Shown here piece by piece: positions 7,932 through 16,455 of a stretch of DNA of 64,000 nucleotides. The stretch lies in assembly GCF_008698235.1 (NCBI RefSeq), contig NZ_PEBH01000003.1, forward strand, positions 95,604-159,603, read 5' to 3'. Below the pieces are notes generated by a model that was given only the letters and a program-made list of their open reading frames with translations, was not told the DNA's origin and did no database searches. How positions within the stretch are numbered: position 1 is the stretch's first letter; every line of letters begins with the position of its first letter. Made by a program: the position numbers and the translations under genes. The DNA comes from Bifidobacterium rousetti (GTDB lineage: Bacteria; Actinomycetota; Actinomycetes; Actinomycetales; Bifidobacteriaceae).

Positions 7932-8807
7932 CTACAGCGAGGCGGCTTCGATGAGGCGGCGGGTGTAGTCGGATTCGGGGGCGTCAAGGACCCGCTCGGT
8001 GGGTCCGGTCTCGATCGCCCGCCCCTCGTTGAGGACGAGGATGCGGTCGGCGATGTGCCGTACGACGCCGAGATCGTGCGAGACGATGATCAGCGCGGGG
8101 CGCTCGCCGTCCATGCCCTCGCCGGCGAGGATCGACTGGAGGGTCTCGAGGATCTGCACGCGCGCGGCCACGTCGATGGCGCTCATCGGCTCGTCGGCGA
8201 GGATCACCTTCGGCTCGTTGACGATGGCGCGGGCGATGGCGACGCGCTGCGCCTGCCCGCCGGACAGGTCGCACGGGTAGCGGTTCAGGAACATGCGTGG
8301 GTCGAGACCGACGCGGGCCAGCGCCTGCACGGTCTTGCCGGCGACCTCGTCGAACGCGTAGCCGAGCGCCTTGCGCCGCAGCCACAGCGGTTCGGACACC
8401 GACCGCTCGACGGTCCAACGCGGGTCGAGCGAGGAGTACGGGTCCTGGAAGACGATCGACGATTCGGCGCGCAACGCACGCATGCCCGCCGAACCGCGTT
8501 CGACCGCGGACCCACGGTAGAGGATCTCGCCGGAGTCGGCCGTGTCGAGCCCCAGCATGATGCGCGTGAGCGTGGTCTTGCCCGACCCGGATGCGCCGAT
8601 CACGGCGAGGCACTCCCCCGCACGCACCTCGGCAGATACGTCGAACAGCACCTGCCGGCGCGTTCTGGGCGCGAACAGCCCCCGGTGCATGGCACGGTCG
8701 ACGAACGACGTGTCGATGTGCCGAGCGGCGAGCAGCGGCTGCGACGCTTCAGCCGACCGCGGCGATGCCGTTGCGTCCGCGGCGTTCATAACGTTCATGG
8801 CGTTCAT
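7932..8807 (-). CDS. Peptide-type ABC transporter ATP-binding protein (DppF/OppF-like)
   Basis: The protein has 291 residues. The ABC domain begins after a roughly 30-residue leader, with Walker [10 protein letters not shown], signature [14 protein letters not shown] and Walker B VILADEPMSAIDV. SSLDPRWTVERSVSEPL is characteristic of oligopeptide ATPases of the DppF/OppF branch. It energises import together with the ATPase encoded just upstream, whose stop overlaps this start by 4 bp (ATGA). It is the last gene of the five-gene importer. Substrate (dipeptide, oligopeptide or nickel-like) cannot be fixed from sequence. Confidence 0.9.
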   Translation of the reverse strand: MNAMNVMNAADATASPRSAEASQPLLAARHIDTSFVDRAMHRGLFAPRTRRQVLFDVSAEVRAGECLAVIGASGSGKTTLTRIMLGLDTADSGEILYRGSAVERGSAGMRALRAESSIVFQDPYSSLDPRWTVERSVSEPLWLRRKALGYAFDEVAGKTVQALARVGLDPRMFLNRYPCDLSGGQAQRVAIARAIVNEPKVILADEPMSAIDVAARVQILETLQSILAGEGMDGERPALIIVSHDLGVVRHIADRILVLNEGRAIETGPTERVLDAPESDYTRRLIEAASL

Positions 8808-9646
8808 GACTGTGCGACTCCCCCTTCACCGGCACGCGACGTGCCGTCGGCATGCAGCGTCAGCCTGCGCGCGGCCGTGACAAGCTCGCGAGCGGGCGCC
8901 GTTTCGGGCGCGGCGAGCAGATCGGCCGTATTCCCCGATTCGACGATACGCCCCTCGTCCAACACGTAACAGCGTGTGGTGGCGCGCGAGAGCACGGCGA
9001 AGTCGTGGGTGATGAACAGCATCGAGGCGCCCGCGTCGTCGACGAGCGAGACGAGCAGGTCGACGATCTGGCGTTGCGTGATCGAGTCGAGCGCCGTGGT
9101 GGGCTCGTCCGCGATGATGAAGCGCGGCGAGGTGATCAGCGCCGTCGCGATGCCGACGCGCTGGCGCTGTCCGCCCGACAGCTCGTGCGGCCGCTTGTTC
9201 AGCACGTCGTCGGACAGCCCGACCTTGCCGAGCATCGTCCTGACACGCTCGGCGCGTTCCGCGGACGTGAGGTCGTAGTGCAGCCGCAGCGGCAGCGCGA
9301 CCTGCCGCGCGACGGTCATCACCGGGTTCAGCGCCCGCGCCGGATTCTGGAACACCGTCCCCACATACCGTCCGCGCAGGTCCGCCAGCGTCCGCTCGTC
9401 CGCATAGGAGGCCGGAGCCGAGTCATCGCCGCCATCGAGAATCGCCACATCTCCCATCGAGATCCCGCCGCACAGCGAAGCGCCCTGCGGCAGCAATCCC
9501 AGCAGTGCCTTCGCGATCATCGACTTGCCCGACCCGGACGCCCCGATCAGCCCGACACGCTCCCCGTCGCCGACGGTCAGATCAACCCCATGCACGATCT
9601 CAGCACCGCCAAGGGCGACCCGCAGTCCACGGACAGAAACACTCAT
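8804..9646 (-). CDS. Peptide-type ABC transporter ATP-binding protein (DppD/OppD-like)
   Basis: I start this 280-residue protein at ATG 9646, where GGGGAGGTG lies 5 nt upstream, instead of 48 bp further up. Walker A is GASGSGKSM, the signature is LSGGQRQRVGIATA and Walker B is FIIADEPTTALD. VGTVFQNPARALNPVMTV marks the DppD/OppD branch. It overlaps the partner ATPase gene by 4 bp. Upstream it is separated from the permease genes by about 210 bp holding a large hairpin repeat, so the operon may be transcriptionally graded there. Confidence 0.92.
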   Translation of the reverse strand: MSVSVRGLRVALGGAEIVHGVDLTVGDGERVGLIGASGSGKSMIAKALLGLLPQGASLCGGISMGDVAILDGGDDSAPASYADERTLADLRGRYVGTVFQNPARALNPVMTVARQVALPLRLHYDLTSAERAERVRTMLGKVGLSDDVLNKRPHELSGGQRQRVGIATALITSPRFIIADEPTTALDSITQRQIVDLLVSLVDDAGASMLFITHDFAVLSRATTRCYVLDEGRIVESGNTADLLAAPETAPARELVTAARRLTLHADGTSRAGEGGVAQS

Positions 9647-9698
9647 CGAACACCTCCCCGAGGCATAAGCAGCAAACGGAACGAACGCCCCCAACAGA

Positions 9699-9785
9699 GG
9701 GGTGAGGCGGGTGACGCCGTGCCGGACCGTAGGCTTGGCCGAGCGGCCTTGAGCGTGTCCAGTACGGCGTCAGCCGGCTCACCCC
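9699..9785 (-). repeat. Hairpin repeat A, copy 1, between permease and ATPase genes
   Basis: Two 29-bp arms (9699-9727 and 9757-9785) are inverted with 25 of 29 positions matching, around a 29-bp loop. On the minus strand the loop reads ACGCTCAAGGCCGCTCGGCC and ends GCCTACG. The loop core also occurs at 50918-50963, inside different arms. It is the only sizeable feature between the two halves of the peptide importer. Confidence 0.8.
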
Positions 9786-9859
9786 GGCCCCTGCGCGGAG
9801 CCATCACCCCAGCCATCTCACCCCGGCCGTAACGAAAACGAATCAAACCGTACATCGGA

Positions 9860-10789
9860 CTAAGCCTCCCGCAGCGCCGGATTGGCGACCGGATCGCCTG
9901 CATCGCGCAGGGCGTCGCCGAACAGGTTCAACGCGATGACGACGAGCGTGACCACCAATCCCGGCCACAGCACCGTCAGCGGAAACACGTTGATGAGCTT
10001 GACCGACGTGGTGAGCGAATGCCCCCAGCTGGGCACGCCCGCGCCGACGCCGACGCCGAGGTACGTGAGCCCCGCTTCGGCCAGCACCGAGGTTCCGGCG
10101 GACATCGACAGCTGCACCGCCAGCACCGGCGTGATGTTCGGCACGATGTGCTGGACGAGCACGCGCAGGCCGCTCGCCCCGTTCGCCCGCGCCGATTCGA
10201 CGTACTGCGACCGTGCGGCGAGCAGTGCCGCGGGCCGGGCCACGCGTGCCAGGTTCAGCCCGTAGGCGATCGAACATGCGCCGACGACGACCGCCGCGGA
10301 CGCACCGAACGGCACGGCGAGCAGGAGAGCGATGAGCACGGTCGGAATGGAGATGAGCGCGTCGACGACGGCGACCGATACGGAGGCGAGCGCCGAGGAC
10401 CGGGCTACCATGAGGCCGACGAGCAGCAGTCCCAGCGCGGCGGAGCCGATCACGGTGAGGCCGGCGATCACGAGGTTGGTGCGCGAGCCGGCCATGAGCC
10501 AGCTCAGCACGTCGGCGCCGGTGCCGTCGGTGCCAAGCCAATGGTCGGCGGACGGCGCGGCCCAGACGTGGTAGCCGTCGGTGGCGAGCAGCGGGCGCGG
10601 CGTCCAGAACAGCGAGACGAGCGCGACGAACAGCCAGAGGGCGAGCACGACGAGCGCGTAACGTCCGGTGCCGTTCGACCACATGGTGCCAAGGATGACG
10701 CGAGCGCGGCGCGCCGGAGTCGGTTTCGCCGGATTCGGTCTGGTCACGTTGGGATTCCTCGGTTCCGGAGTCGGTTTCGTCACGGCCAT
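9860..10789 (-). CDS. Peptide-type ABC transporter permease (DppC/OppC-like)
   Basis: The protein has 309 residues from ATG 10789, which overlaps the stop of the upstream permease in TGATG; the longer open frame is a shadow of that permease. A Pro/Arg-rich cytoplasmic start of about 35 residues precedes the first membrane segment (YALVVLALWLFVALVSLFW). About six segments follow. The region ESARANGASGLRVLVQHIVPN is the EAA loop that contacts the ATPase, and GHSLTTSVKL and an FPLTVLWPGLVV segment are typical of DppC. It pairs with the DppB-like permease. Confidence 0.92.
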   Translation of the reverse strand: MAVTKPTPEPRNPNVTRPNPAKPTPARRARVILGTMWSNGTGRYALVVLALWLFVALVSLFWTPRPLLATDGYHVWAAPSADHWLGTDGTGADVLSWLMAGSRTNLVIAGLTVIGSAALGLLLVGLMVARSSALASVSVAVVDALISIPTVLIALLLAVPFGASAAVVVGACSIAYGLNLARVARPAALLAARSQYVESARANGASGLRVLVQHIVPNITPVLAVQLSMSAGTSVLAEAGLTYLGVGVGAGVPSWGHSLTTSVKLINVFPLTVLWPGLVVTLVVIALNLFGDALRDAGDPVANPALREA

Positions 10790-11757
10790 CACTCTCCCTC
10801 CCCCGCGGCGAGGCGCGGATCGAGCGCCCGATGCGTCAGGTCGACGATCAGTCCGAGGGCCAGGAAGAACGCGGCGAGCAGGAACAGCTCGCTTTCGACG
10901 GCCACGAGATCGCGGTTGCCGACGTCGCCGACGAGCAGCGCGCCGAGCCCGGGCAGGGCGAACAGGTTCTCGATGACCATGACGCCGGTGATCATCGACG
11001 CGAACGTCAATCCCACGACGGAGACGAGCTGCGGGGTCGCGAGGCGCAGCCCCACCTGAAGCATCGCCTGCGTGCGGGTCATGCCGCAGGCCATCGCCAT
11101 GTCGACTGGACCGCCGTCGGAGGCGATGTCGTCGAGCGCGGAACGCGTGTAGCGCATGATGCCGGCCGCCGCGACGAATCCGGTGGCGAGCGCGGGCAGG
11201 ATCAGCGAGGCGAACGCGCGGGCGGGATCGCCCGACCAGCCGTCGGCCGGGAATCCCTGCGAGGGGAACAGGCCGATCAATCCGACGCCGCGGCCGAACA
11301 GCAGGAGCAGCAGCAGGCCGCTCCACAGGGCGGGCACCGCGCCGCCCGCGATGGCGAGCACGCGCAGGAACCCGCGCAGCCGTGGCGAACGGGCGATGGA
11401 CGCGGCGCAGCCGAGCGGCAGCCCGATGGCGAGCGCGACAACAAGGCTCATGACGATCAGCGGGAACGTGACGGCGGCGCGTCGTCCGACCTGCGCGGCG
11501 ACGGATCGCCCGGTCAGCGCGGACATGCCGAGGTCGCCGTGCAGCAATCCGCCCGCCCAGTCGAGGTATTGGACGATGTAGGGCCGGTCGAGCCCGAATT
11601 CGGCGCGCAGTTCGGCCACGCGCGAGGCGGAGGCGTTGGTGCCCGCCATGACGACGGCCACGTCGCCCGGCAGGATGCGCAGCGCCGCGAACACGAGCAC
11701 CGACACCCCGACCAGCGCCGCCGCGAACAGCAGCAGCCGCTTCACCAAGAACCGCAT
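10789..11757 (-). CDS. Peptide-type ABC transporter permease (DppB/OppB-like)
   Basis: The protein has 322 residues and begins MRFLVKRLLLFAAALVG, the usual DppB amino-terminal membrane segment. LRILPGDVA follows, then a periplasm-facing region with EFGLDRPYIVQYLDW, a family landmark. The EAA loop includes MACGMTRTQAMLQVGLRL. It overlaps the DppC-like gene by one base and follows the binding-protein gene by 10 bp, so all three are co-transcribed. Confidence 0.92.
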   Translation of the reverse strand: MRFLVKRLLLFAAALVGVSVLVFAALRILPGDVAVVMAGTNASASRVAELRAEFGLDRPYIVQYLDWAGGLLHGDLGMSALTGRSVAAQVGRRAAVTFPLIVMSLVVALAIGLPLGCAASIARSPRLRGFLRVLAIAGGAVPALWSGLLLLLLFGRGVGLIGLFPSQGFPADGWSGDPARAFASLILPALATGFVAAAGIMRYTRSALDDIASDGGPVDMAMACGMTRTQAMLQVGLRLATPQLVSVVGLTFASMITGVMVIENLFALPGLGALLVGDVGNRDLVAVESELFLLAAFFLALGLIVDLTHRALDPRLAAGEGE

Positions 11758-11767
11758 GGAAGGTTCC

Positions 11768-13441
11768 TTACTTGCCCGGCGTGTAGGTGACCTGCCACAA
11801 CGGCAGCACGGTCTGGGAGAGGTTCTCCGGATAGCCGGAGACGCCCTTGGCGTAGGCCTGCGTCACCCTCCAGCTGAACAGCCAGTCGGCGGGCGCGTCC
11901 TCGGAGACGATCTTCGCGGCCTGGGCGAGGTATTTGGACGCCTCGTCGTCGGAGGTCGCGGCGAGCGCCTTCGCGTAGAGGTCCTGCACCTGCTTGGAGT
12001 CGTAGTGGTAGTAGTAGCTCGGCGTGGCCCACTTGTAGAAGTCGTGGCTTTCGGCGTGGTCGACGAGCGAGAGGTCGTAGTCGCCGTTGGTGTGCACGTC
12101 CTGCAGCCAGGTGGAGAATTCGACGTAGTTGATCTTCAGGTCGATGCCGATGGGCTTGAGCTGGCTTTTGAGCTGGTCGCCGAGCTCGGTGCCGTACACG
12201 TTCGCGTAGGTGAGGGTGAGCTGAAGCGGCTTGGATTCGGAGTAGCCCGCCTCGGCCATGAGCTGCTTGGCCTTGGCCTCGTCGTGCGGGTAGAGGTCGG
12301 TCAGGTCCTCGTAGCCGGGGTCGACCTTGGGGATCGGGCCGCCGAGCGGGGAGTCGACGCCGCCGCGGGAGGCGATGATCTGCTGATGGTCGATGCCGTA
12401 GCGGATGGCCTGGCGCACGCGCTTGTCGGTGAGCTTCGGATTGGCCATGTTGAAGGCGAGGACGAACTTGTCGGAGCCGTCGCCCTCTTTGACGACGTAG
12501 TCGGAGTCCTTGCGGAACGGTTCGGCGAGGGTGGCGGTGATCGGCGAGAGCACCTGCACGTCGCCGCTCTTGAGCGCGTTGATCCCCGCGTTGTCGTCGG
12601 GCAGGAAGCGGATGACGACGTTCTCGGTCTTCGCCTTGTGTTCGGTTCCCCAGTACTTCGGGTTGGCCTTGAACACGATCTTGTCGCTCGGGTCGAACGA
12701 TTCGACGGTGTACGGCCCGGAGCCGAGGGCGCCGGTCTTCTCGTCCCACTTGCCGTCCTTGTCGTAGATGAGTCCGGGGCGCCCGGTCAGGTACCACAGC
12801 ATGTTGGAGTCGGGCGCGGAGAGGGTGATCTTCACGGTCTTCGGGTCGACGGCCTCGGCCTTGTCGAGGTTCTTGACCTGATCGTAGTTGTAGTACTTGT
12901 TCGCCTTGAGCTCGTTGATGGACCATGCCACGTCGTCGGCGTCGAGCGCGTCGCCGTTGGAGAAGGTCATGTGCTCGTTCAGGTGGAACGTGTAGGTCAG
13001 GCCGGCGTCGGAGACCTCCCAGCTCTTGGCGAGTCCGGGGTGGACCTTGTTGTCGGAGCCGCGCGAGACGAGGCTTTCGTACACGTTGCCGATGAGTATC
13101 TGCTCGAGCGCGGAGCCGGACTGGTGGCGGATGTCGAGGTTGACGGGCGCGAGTTTCAAGCCGATGGCGACGGTGTCGGCCTGCTTGGCTGCGGCGGTGC
13201 CGCTGGTGCCCGATGAATCGCCGCCGCTGGTCTGCTTATTCGTGAAGAAGGCGTTGACACCGACGACGAGCGCGCTGACGACGATGACCGCGATCAGCGA
13301 CCACAGCCACCATTTCGGCCCCTTGCCGTTGCCGTTCTTCGGGTTTCGTGATTTCGCGCGGCCTTCGAGGCTCGCGTCGGTGCTGGCCGCGTTGTTTCCG
13401 GTTGCGCCGGCTTCGCCGTGCACACCATTGTTCTGGGACAT
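11768..13441 (-). CDS. Peptide ABC transporter substrate-binding protein, membrane-anchored
   Basis: This 557-residue protein is a family 5 (SBP_bac_5) solute-binding protein. It has a roughly 45-residue hydrophilic start, one hydrophobic segment (WWLWSLIAVIVVSALVVG) and a Gly/Ser linker; no lipobox cysteine is present. It is therefore probably held by an uncleaved N-terminal anchor instead of a lipid. Binding-domain landmarks include LNEHMTFSNGDALDADDVAW and KRVRQAIRYGIDH. It heads the peptide importer operon, 10 bp before the first permease. Confidence 0.9.
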   Translation of the reverse strand: MSQNNGVHGEAGATGNNAASTDASLEGRAKSRNPKNGNGKGPKWWLWSLIAVIVVSALVVGVNAFFTNKQTSGGDSSGTSGTAAAKQADTVAIGLKLAPVNLDIRHQSGSALEQILIGNVYESLVSRGSDNKVHPGLAKSWEVSDAGLTYTFHLNEHMTFSNGDALDADDVAWSINELKANKYYNYDQVKNLDKAEAVDPKTVKITLSAPDSNMLWYLTGRPGLIYDKDGKWDEKTGALGSGPYTVESFDPSDKIVFKANPKYWGTEHKAKTENVVIRFLPDDNAGINALKSGDVQVLSPITATLAEPFRKDSDYVVKEGDGSDKFVLAFNMANPKLTDKRVRQAIRYGIDHQQIIASRGGVDSPLGGPIPKVDPGYEDLTDLYPHDEAKAKQLMAEAGYSESKPLQLTLTYANVYGTELGDQLKSQLKPIGIDLKINYVEFSTWLQDVHTNGDYDLSLVDHAESHDFYKWATPSYYYHYDSKQVQDLYAKALAATSDDEASKYLAQAAKIVSEDAPADWLFSWRVTQAYAKGVSGYPENLSQTVLPLWQVTYTPGK

Positions 13442-13603
13442 GTTCTCTCCCTGTTCGGCCTGTTTCGGGCATGCTTGCGCGGCCCGGAACGTCGCCGATT
13501 CCGATATGAGGTTATGAATCTGGTTATGTGCGGTTGACCGCCCATGACGGGTCGATCACCGCGTGCCATTATAGCCCCGACAGCGAGCATCCCGCGAAAC
13601 GAC

Positions 13604-13632
13604 GAAGGCCAGCCCTCGATGGGCTGGCCTTC
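13604..13632 (-). terminator. Terminator behind def
   Basis: Perfect 12-bp arms GAAGGCCAGCCC and GGGCTGGCCTTC enclose a 5-base loop, 27 bp past the def stop. On the minus strand it is followed by GTCGTTTCG, a weak T-tract. Confidence 0.75.
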
Positions 13633-13659
13633 AGAGGGGCCACGGGCCGAGACGGCGGC

Positions 13660-14313
13660 TTACAGCTCGAAGCCGAGTTCCTCGGCGGCTTCGGTGGGGA
13701 CCGGGTCCTCGGCCCAGAAGTCCTCGAGGTTCTCGTTGGTGGCGAGGGAGCGGATCTCCGCCTTGTCGATGTACAGCTCGCCGCTCAGATGGTCGGTCTC
13801 GTGCTGGAAGATGCGGGCCGGCCAGCCGTGCAGGCGCTCCTTGTGGTGCCTGCCGTCCTCGTCGTCCCATTCGGCGTCGACGTCAAGCCAGCGCCTGCGC
13901 ACCGCCTGATAGCCGTCGAAGCTCAGGCACCCCTCGTAGAAGCTGGCGGTCTTCTCCCCCACCGGCGTGTACTTCGGGTTGATGATCACATGGAACGGGA
14001 ATTCGGCGATCTCGCGCGGGTCGTCCTCGTCGTCGCGCACATGGTCCTCGACGACGGCGAGCGCGAGCCCGAGGCCGATCTGCGTGGCGGCGAGGCCGAC
14101 GCCCGGCGCCTCGAGCATGGTGGTGTGCATCGTGTCGATGAGCTTGGCGAGCGTGTGCTTGGACAGCTGGCCGTCGTAGGCGGCGGTTTGCTGGCGCAGC
14201 ACCGGCTCGCCGGCCTGCACGATCGGCAGGATCTTCTCCTTGCCACCGGTCTTGATGAGCTGTTCGACGTCTCGGTTGAGCTCGATGTCGACTTTCGCGT
14301 TCTTCCCGAACAT
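13660..14313 (-). CDS. def: Peptide deformylase
   Basis: The protein has 217 residues from ATG 14313, with GGAGG 8 nt upstream. All three deformylase motifs are present: GVGLAATQ, EGCLS (metal-binding cysteine) and HETDH (two metal histidines and the catalytic glutamate). It removes the formyl group from nascent proteins. Acidic insertions (EDHVRDDEDDPREI and DAEWDDEDGRHH) lengthen it beyond the usual 170-190 residues. The gene follows glmM by about 60 bp on the same strand. Confidence 0.95.
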   Translation of the reverse strand: MFGKNAKVDIELNRDVEQLIKTGGKEKILPIVQAGEPVLRQQTAAYDGQLSKHTLAKLIDTMHTTMLEAPGVGLAATQIGLGLALAVVEDHVRDDEDDPREIAEFPFHVIINPKYTPVGEKTASFYEGCLSFDGYQAVRRRWLDVDAEWDDEDGRHHKERLHGWPARIFQHETDHLSGELYIDKAEIRSLATNENLEDFWAEDPVPTEAAEELGFEL

Positions 14314-14371
14314 GTGGTGGGGTTCCTCCGTGGGCTCGTTGGGTTGGCTGGGCTTGGGATTGGCTGTGCTG

Positions 14372-15757
14372 CTACAGGGCGAGCTCGTCGGCGACGACCT
14401 TGGCGAGGCGCGCGCACACCTCATCGGCCTGCTCCTGCGTGGCGGCCTCGGCCATGACGCGCACGAGCGGCTCGGTGCCGGACGGGCGCAGCAGCACGCG
14501 GCCGGTGTCGCCGAGGAGCTTCGACTCCTTCTCGACGGCGGCCTGCACCTTGGCGTTGGTGGTGGCGGCCATCTTGTCGACGTTCGGCACGTTGACGAGG
14601 GTCTGCGGCAGCTGCGGGAAGTCTGCGGCGAGCTGCTTGAGGCTCTTGCCGGAGCGGACGACCTCGTTGCACAGGGTGAGGGCGGTCAGGGTGCCGTCGC
14701 CGGTGGTGGCGAACTCGCGGTTGATGACGTGGCCGGACTGCTCGCCGCCCAGCGTGTAGCCGCCGCGCAGCATCTCCTCGAGCACGTAGCGGTCTCCGAC
14801 CGCGGTCTGCACGGTCTTGATGCCCATGTCCTTCAGGGCCAGCTTCAGGCCCAGATTGCTCATCACGGTGACGACGAGCGTGTTGTCGGCGAGCTTGCCC
14901 GCCTCCTTCTTGGCGCGTGCGAGGATGCCCATGATCTGATCGCCGTTGACCATGTTGCCGTCCTCGTCCACGGCGAGGCAGCGGTCGGCGTCGCCGTCGA
15001 ACGCGACGCCCATCACCGCGTCGGTGGCCTTGACCATGGCCTGCAGCTGCTCGGGATGGGTGGAGCCGGCGTGCTTGTTGATGTTGTAGCCGTCCGGGGA
15101 TGCGTTGATGACCATGACCTCGGCGCCGGCGCGGCGCAGCGCCTCGGGGGCGACGACGGAGGTGGCGCCGTTGGCGCAGTCGGCCACGATCTTCAGGCCC
15201 TTCAGCGGCTTGGGCTGGGTCTTGTCCGGGTTGACCGGGGCGATGGTGGAGACCAAGTGATCGATGTACAGGTTGGTGGCGGTCACGGTGTCGTGGCTGA
15301 CGCGGCCCACGCCGGCGCCGGTGGGGCGGTCCCAGTCCTGGCCGAGCACTGCCTCGATCTCGTCCTCCTTGGCGTCGGGCAGCTTGAAGCCGCCGCGCGC
15401 GAAGAACTTGATGCCGTTGTCGGGCATCGGGTTGTGGGAGGCGGAGATCACGGCGCCCATCTCGACGTTGAGCACGGAGGTGAGGTACGCGACGCCCGGG
15501 GTCGGGATGATGCCGGCGTCGATCACGTCGAAGCCGCCGGCGGACATGCCCGCGGCCAGCGCGGAGGCGAGGAAGTCGCCGGACACGCGCGTGTCACGGC
15601 CGACGAGGGCGCGGCGACGGCCCTCCGGCTGGTTGTCCTGAGTGCCGGCGTCGCCGAGCACGCGCACTGCGGCATCGCCGAGGTCAAGCGCGAGACGGGC
15701 GGTCAGATCACGGTTCGCGAGGCCTCGAACACCATCGGTTCCAAACATCTTCGGCAT
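14372..15757 (-). CDS. glmM: Phosphoglucosamine mutase
   Basis: This 461-residue protein starts MPKMFGTDGVRGLAN, the family signature. The phosphorylated serine is S107 in ISASHNP. The metal-binding loop DGDADRC and the sugar loop GEQSGH are present, and the C-terminal phosphate-binding RPSGTEPLVRVMAE completes the fold. It converts glucosamine-6-phosphate to glucosamine-1-phosphate for peptidoglycan precursor supply, downstream of GlmS, which is also encoded in this window. AAGGATG lies 9 nt before the start. Confidence 0.97.
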   Translation of the reverse strand: MPKMFGTDGVRGLANRDLTARLALDLGDAAVRVLGDAGTQDNQPEGRRRALVGRDTRVSGDFLASALAAGMSAGGFDVIDAGIIPTPGVAYLTSVLNVEMGAVISASHNPMPDNGIKFFARGGFKLPDAKEDEIEAVLGQDWDRPTGAGVGRVSHDTVTATNLYIDHLVSTIAPVNPDKTQPKPLKGLKIVADCANGATSVVAPEALRRAGAEVMVINASPDGYNINKHAGSTHPEQLQAMVKATDAVMGVAFDGDADRCLAVDEDGNMVNGDQIMGILARAKKEAGKLADNTLVVTVMSNLGLKLALKDMGIKTVQTAVGDRYVLEEMLRGGYTLGGEQSGHVINREFATTGDGTLTALTLCNEVVRSGKSLKQLAADFPQLPQTLVNVPNVDKMAATTNAKVQAAVEKESKLLGDTGRVLLRPSGTEPLVRVMAEAATQEQADEVCARLAKVVADELAL

Positions 15758-15930
15758 AGTTGCTTACATCCTTATAATCGTTCGATCGAAGACGTCGCCC
15801 CCGACCGGATCGGCCGGGCGACGGAGCGCCCCCGTTACCGTCCACCATGGTAATCGGCGTGCCGCGTGAAATCACGCCAACACGGCATCATGCCCGATTC
15901 GGCCACATTCGATCATGTCCGGGAGCCCCG

Positions 15931-16056
15931 TCACCGGTACGTCTTCAACGCGAGGTCGACGGTGAGGATGACGCCGGCGGTGGCGGGCCACACCCACCAT
16001 GCGTCGCGGCGCATCGGCTGGACCGGCTGTTCGGCCGACCGGCCCGGAATACCCAC
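15931..16056 (-). CDS. Possible 41-residue membrane peptide
   Basis: From GTG 16056 the frame gives a short polar start, then RRDAWWVWPATAGVILTV and a charged end LKTYR. This is one hydrophobic helix with aromatic residues at one edge, like a small membrane protein. Codon usage looks coding. There is no good ribosome site, and the ATG inside would give only 27 residues. It may also be the surviving end of a decayed gene. Low confidence. Confidence 0.28.
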   Translation of the reverse strand: MGIPGRSAEQPVQPMRRDAWWVWPATAGVILTVDLALKTYR

Positions 16057-16198
16057 CCTGCCACCGGTTCCGGCACACGATTCCTAACGTTTTCCTAACG
16101 GTCGTGAGTGAGAATACCTCGATTCCATCGGCCCGTGCCGGTTCTTTTGCCATGTGGACGGATTCACCGTACGCTCCCAGTGGCCATAGAGCAGCCGA

Positions 16199-16364
16199 CC
16201 CCGTTCGACGTATGGTGAGCGGCGGTCAGCGTACGCCGAACGGGGCCATCACACACAGACCCCCCGAAATCGTACGGTCACTCGAGGTGAGGATACGATT
16301 TCGGGGGGTCAGGTTCCTATCGCCACGTGGAACGTACGCTGGCGGGAGTCAGGCGTACGTTCCA
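16199..16364. repeat. Three consecutive inverted repeats behind pepN
   Basis: IR1: 16199-16212 with 16232-16245 (13 of 14 match). IR2: 16258-16274 with 16294-16310 (17 of 17). IR3: 16328-16339 with 16353-16364 (12 of 12, GGAACGTACGC core). A further GGAACGTACGC follows at 16390. Each would form a stable hairpin. Confidence 0.75.
16258..16310 (-). terminator. Strong hairpin, probable pepN terminator
   Basis: Perfect 17-bp arms (GACCCCCCGAAATCGTA and complement) enclose a 19-base loop, about 145 bp past the pepN stop. On the minus strand TCTGTGTGTG follows instead of a clean T-tract. Confidence 0.5.
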
Positions 16365-16455
16365 TGAGGCGAACCGATTCATGGCCACCGGGAACGTACG
16401 CCGGCCAGACCAGTCAGGTCGACCAAACCGGCCAGACCGGTGGTACAGGGCCGAA

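Larger units (their letters stand above)
15758..16455. other. 698-bp intergenic region between glmM and pepN
   Basis: It contains the glmM promoter side, one possible 41-codon gene (15931-16056), and a cluster of three inverted repeats (16199-16364) behind pepN. CGTACG hexamers recur at 16230, 16271, 16333, 16354 and 16395. No other gene is supported. Confidence 0.5.

Noticed and set aside
9643..9903. Small minus-strand frame with DTLKAARPSLRSGTASP
   Set aside because: It is a translation of hairpin repeat A; the similar string at 50903 is the second copy of the repeat, not a protein family.
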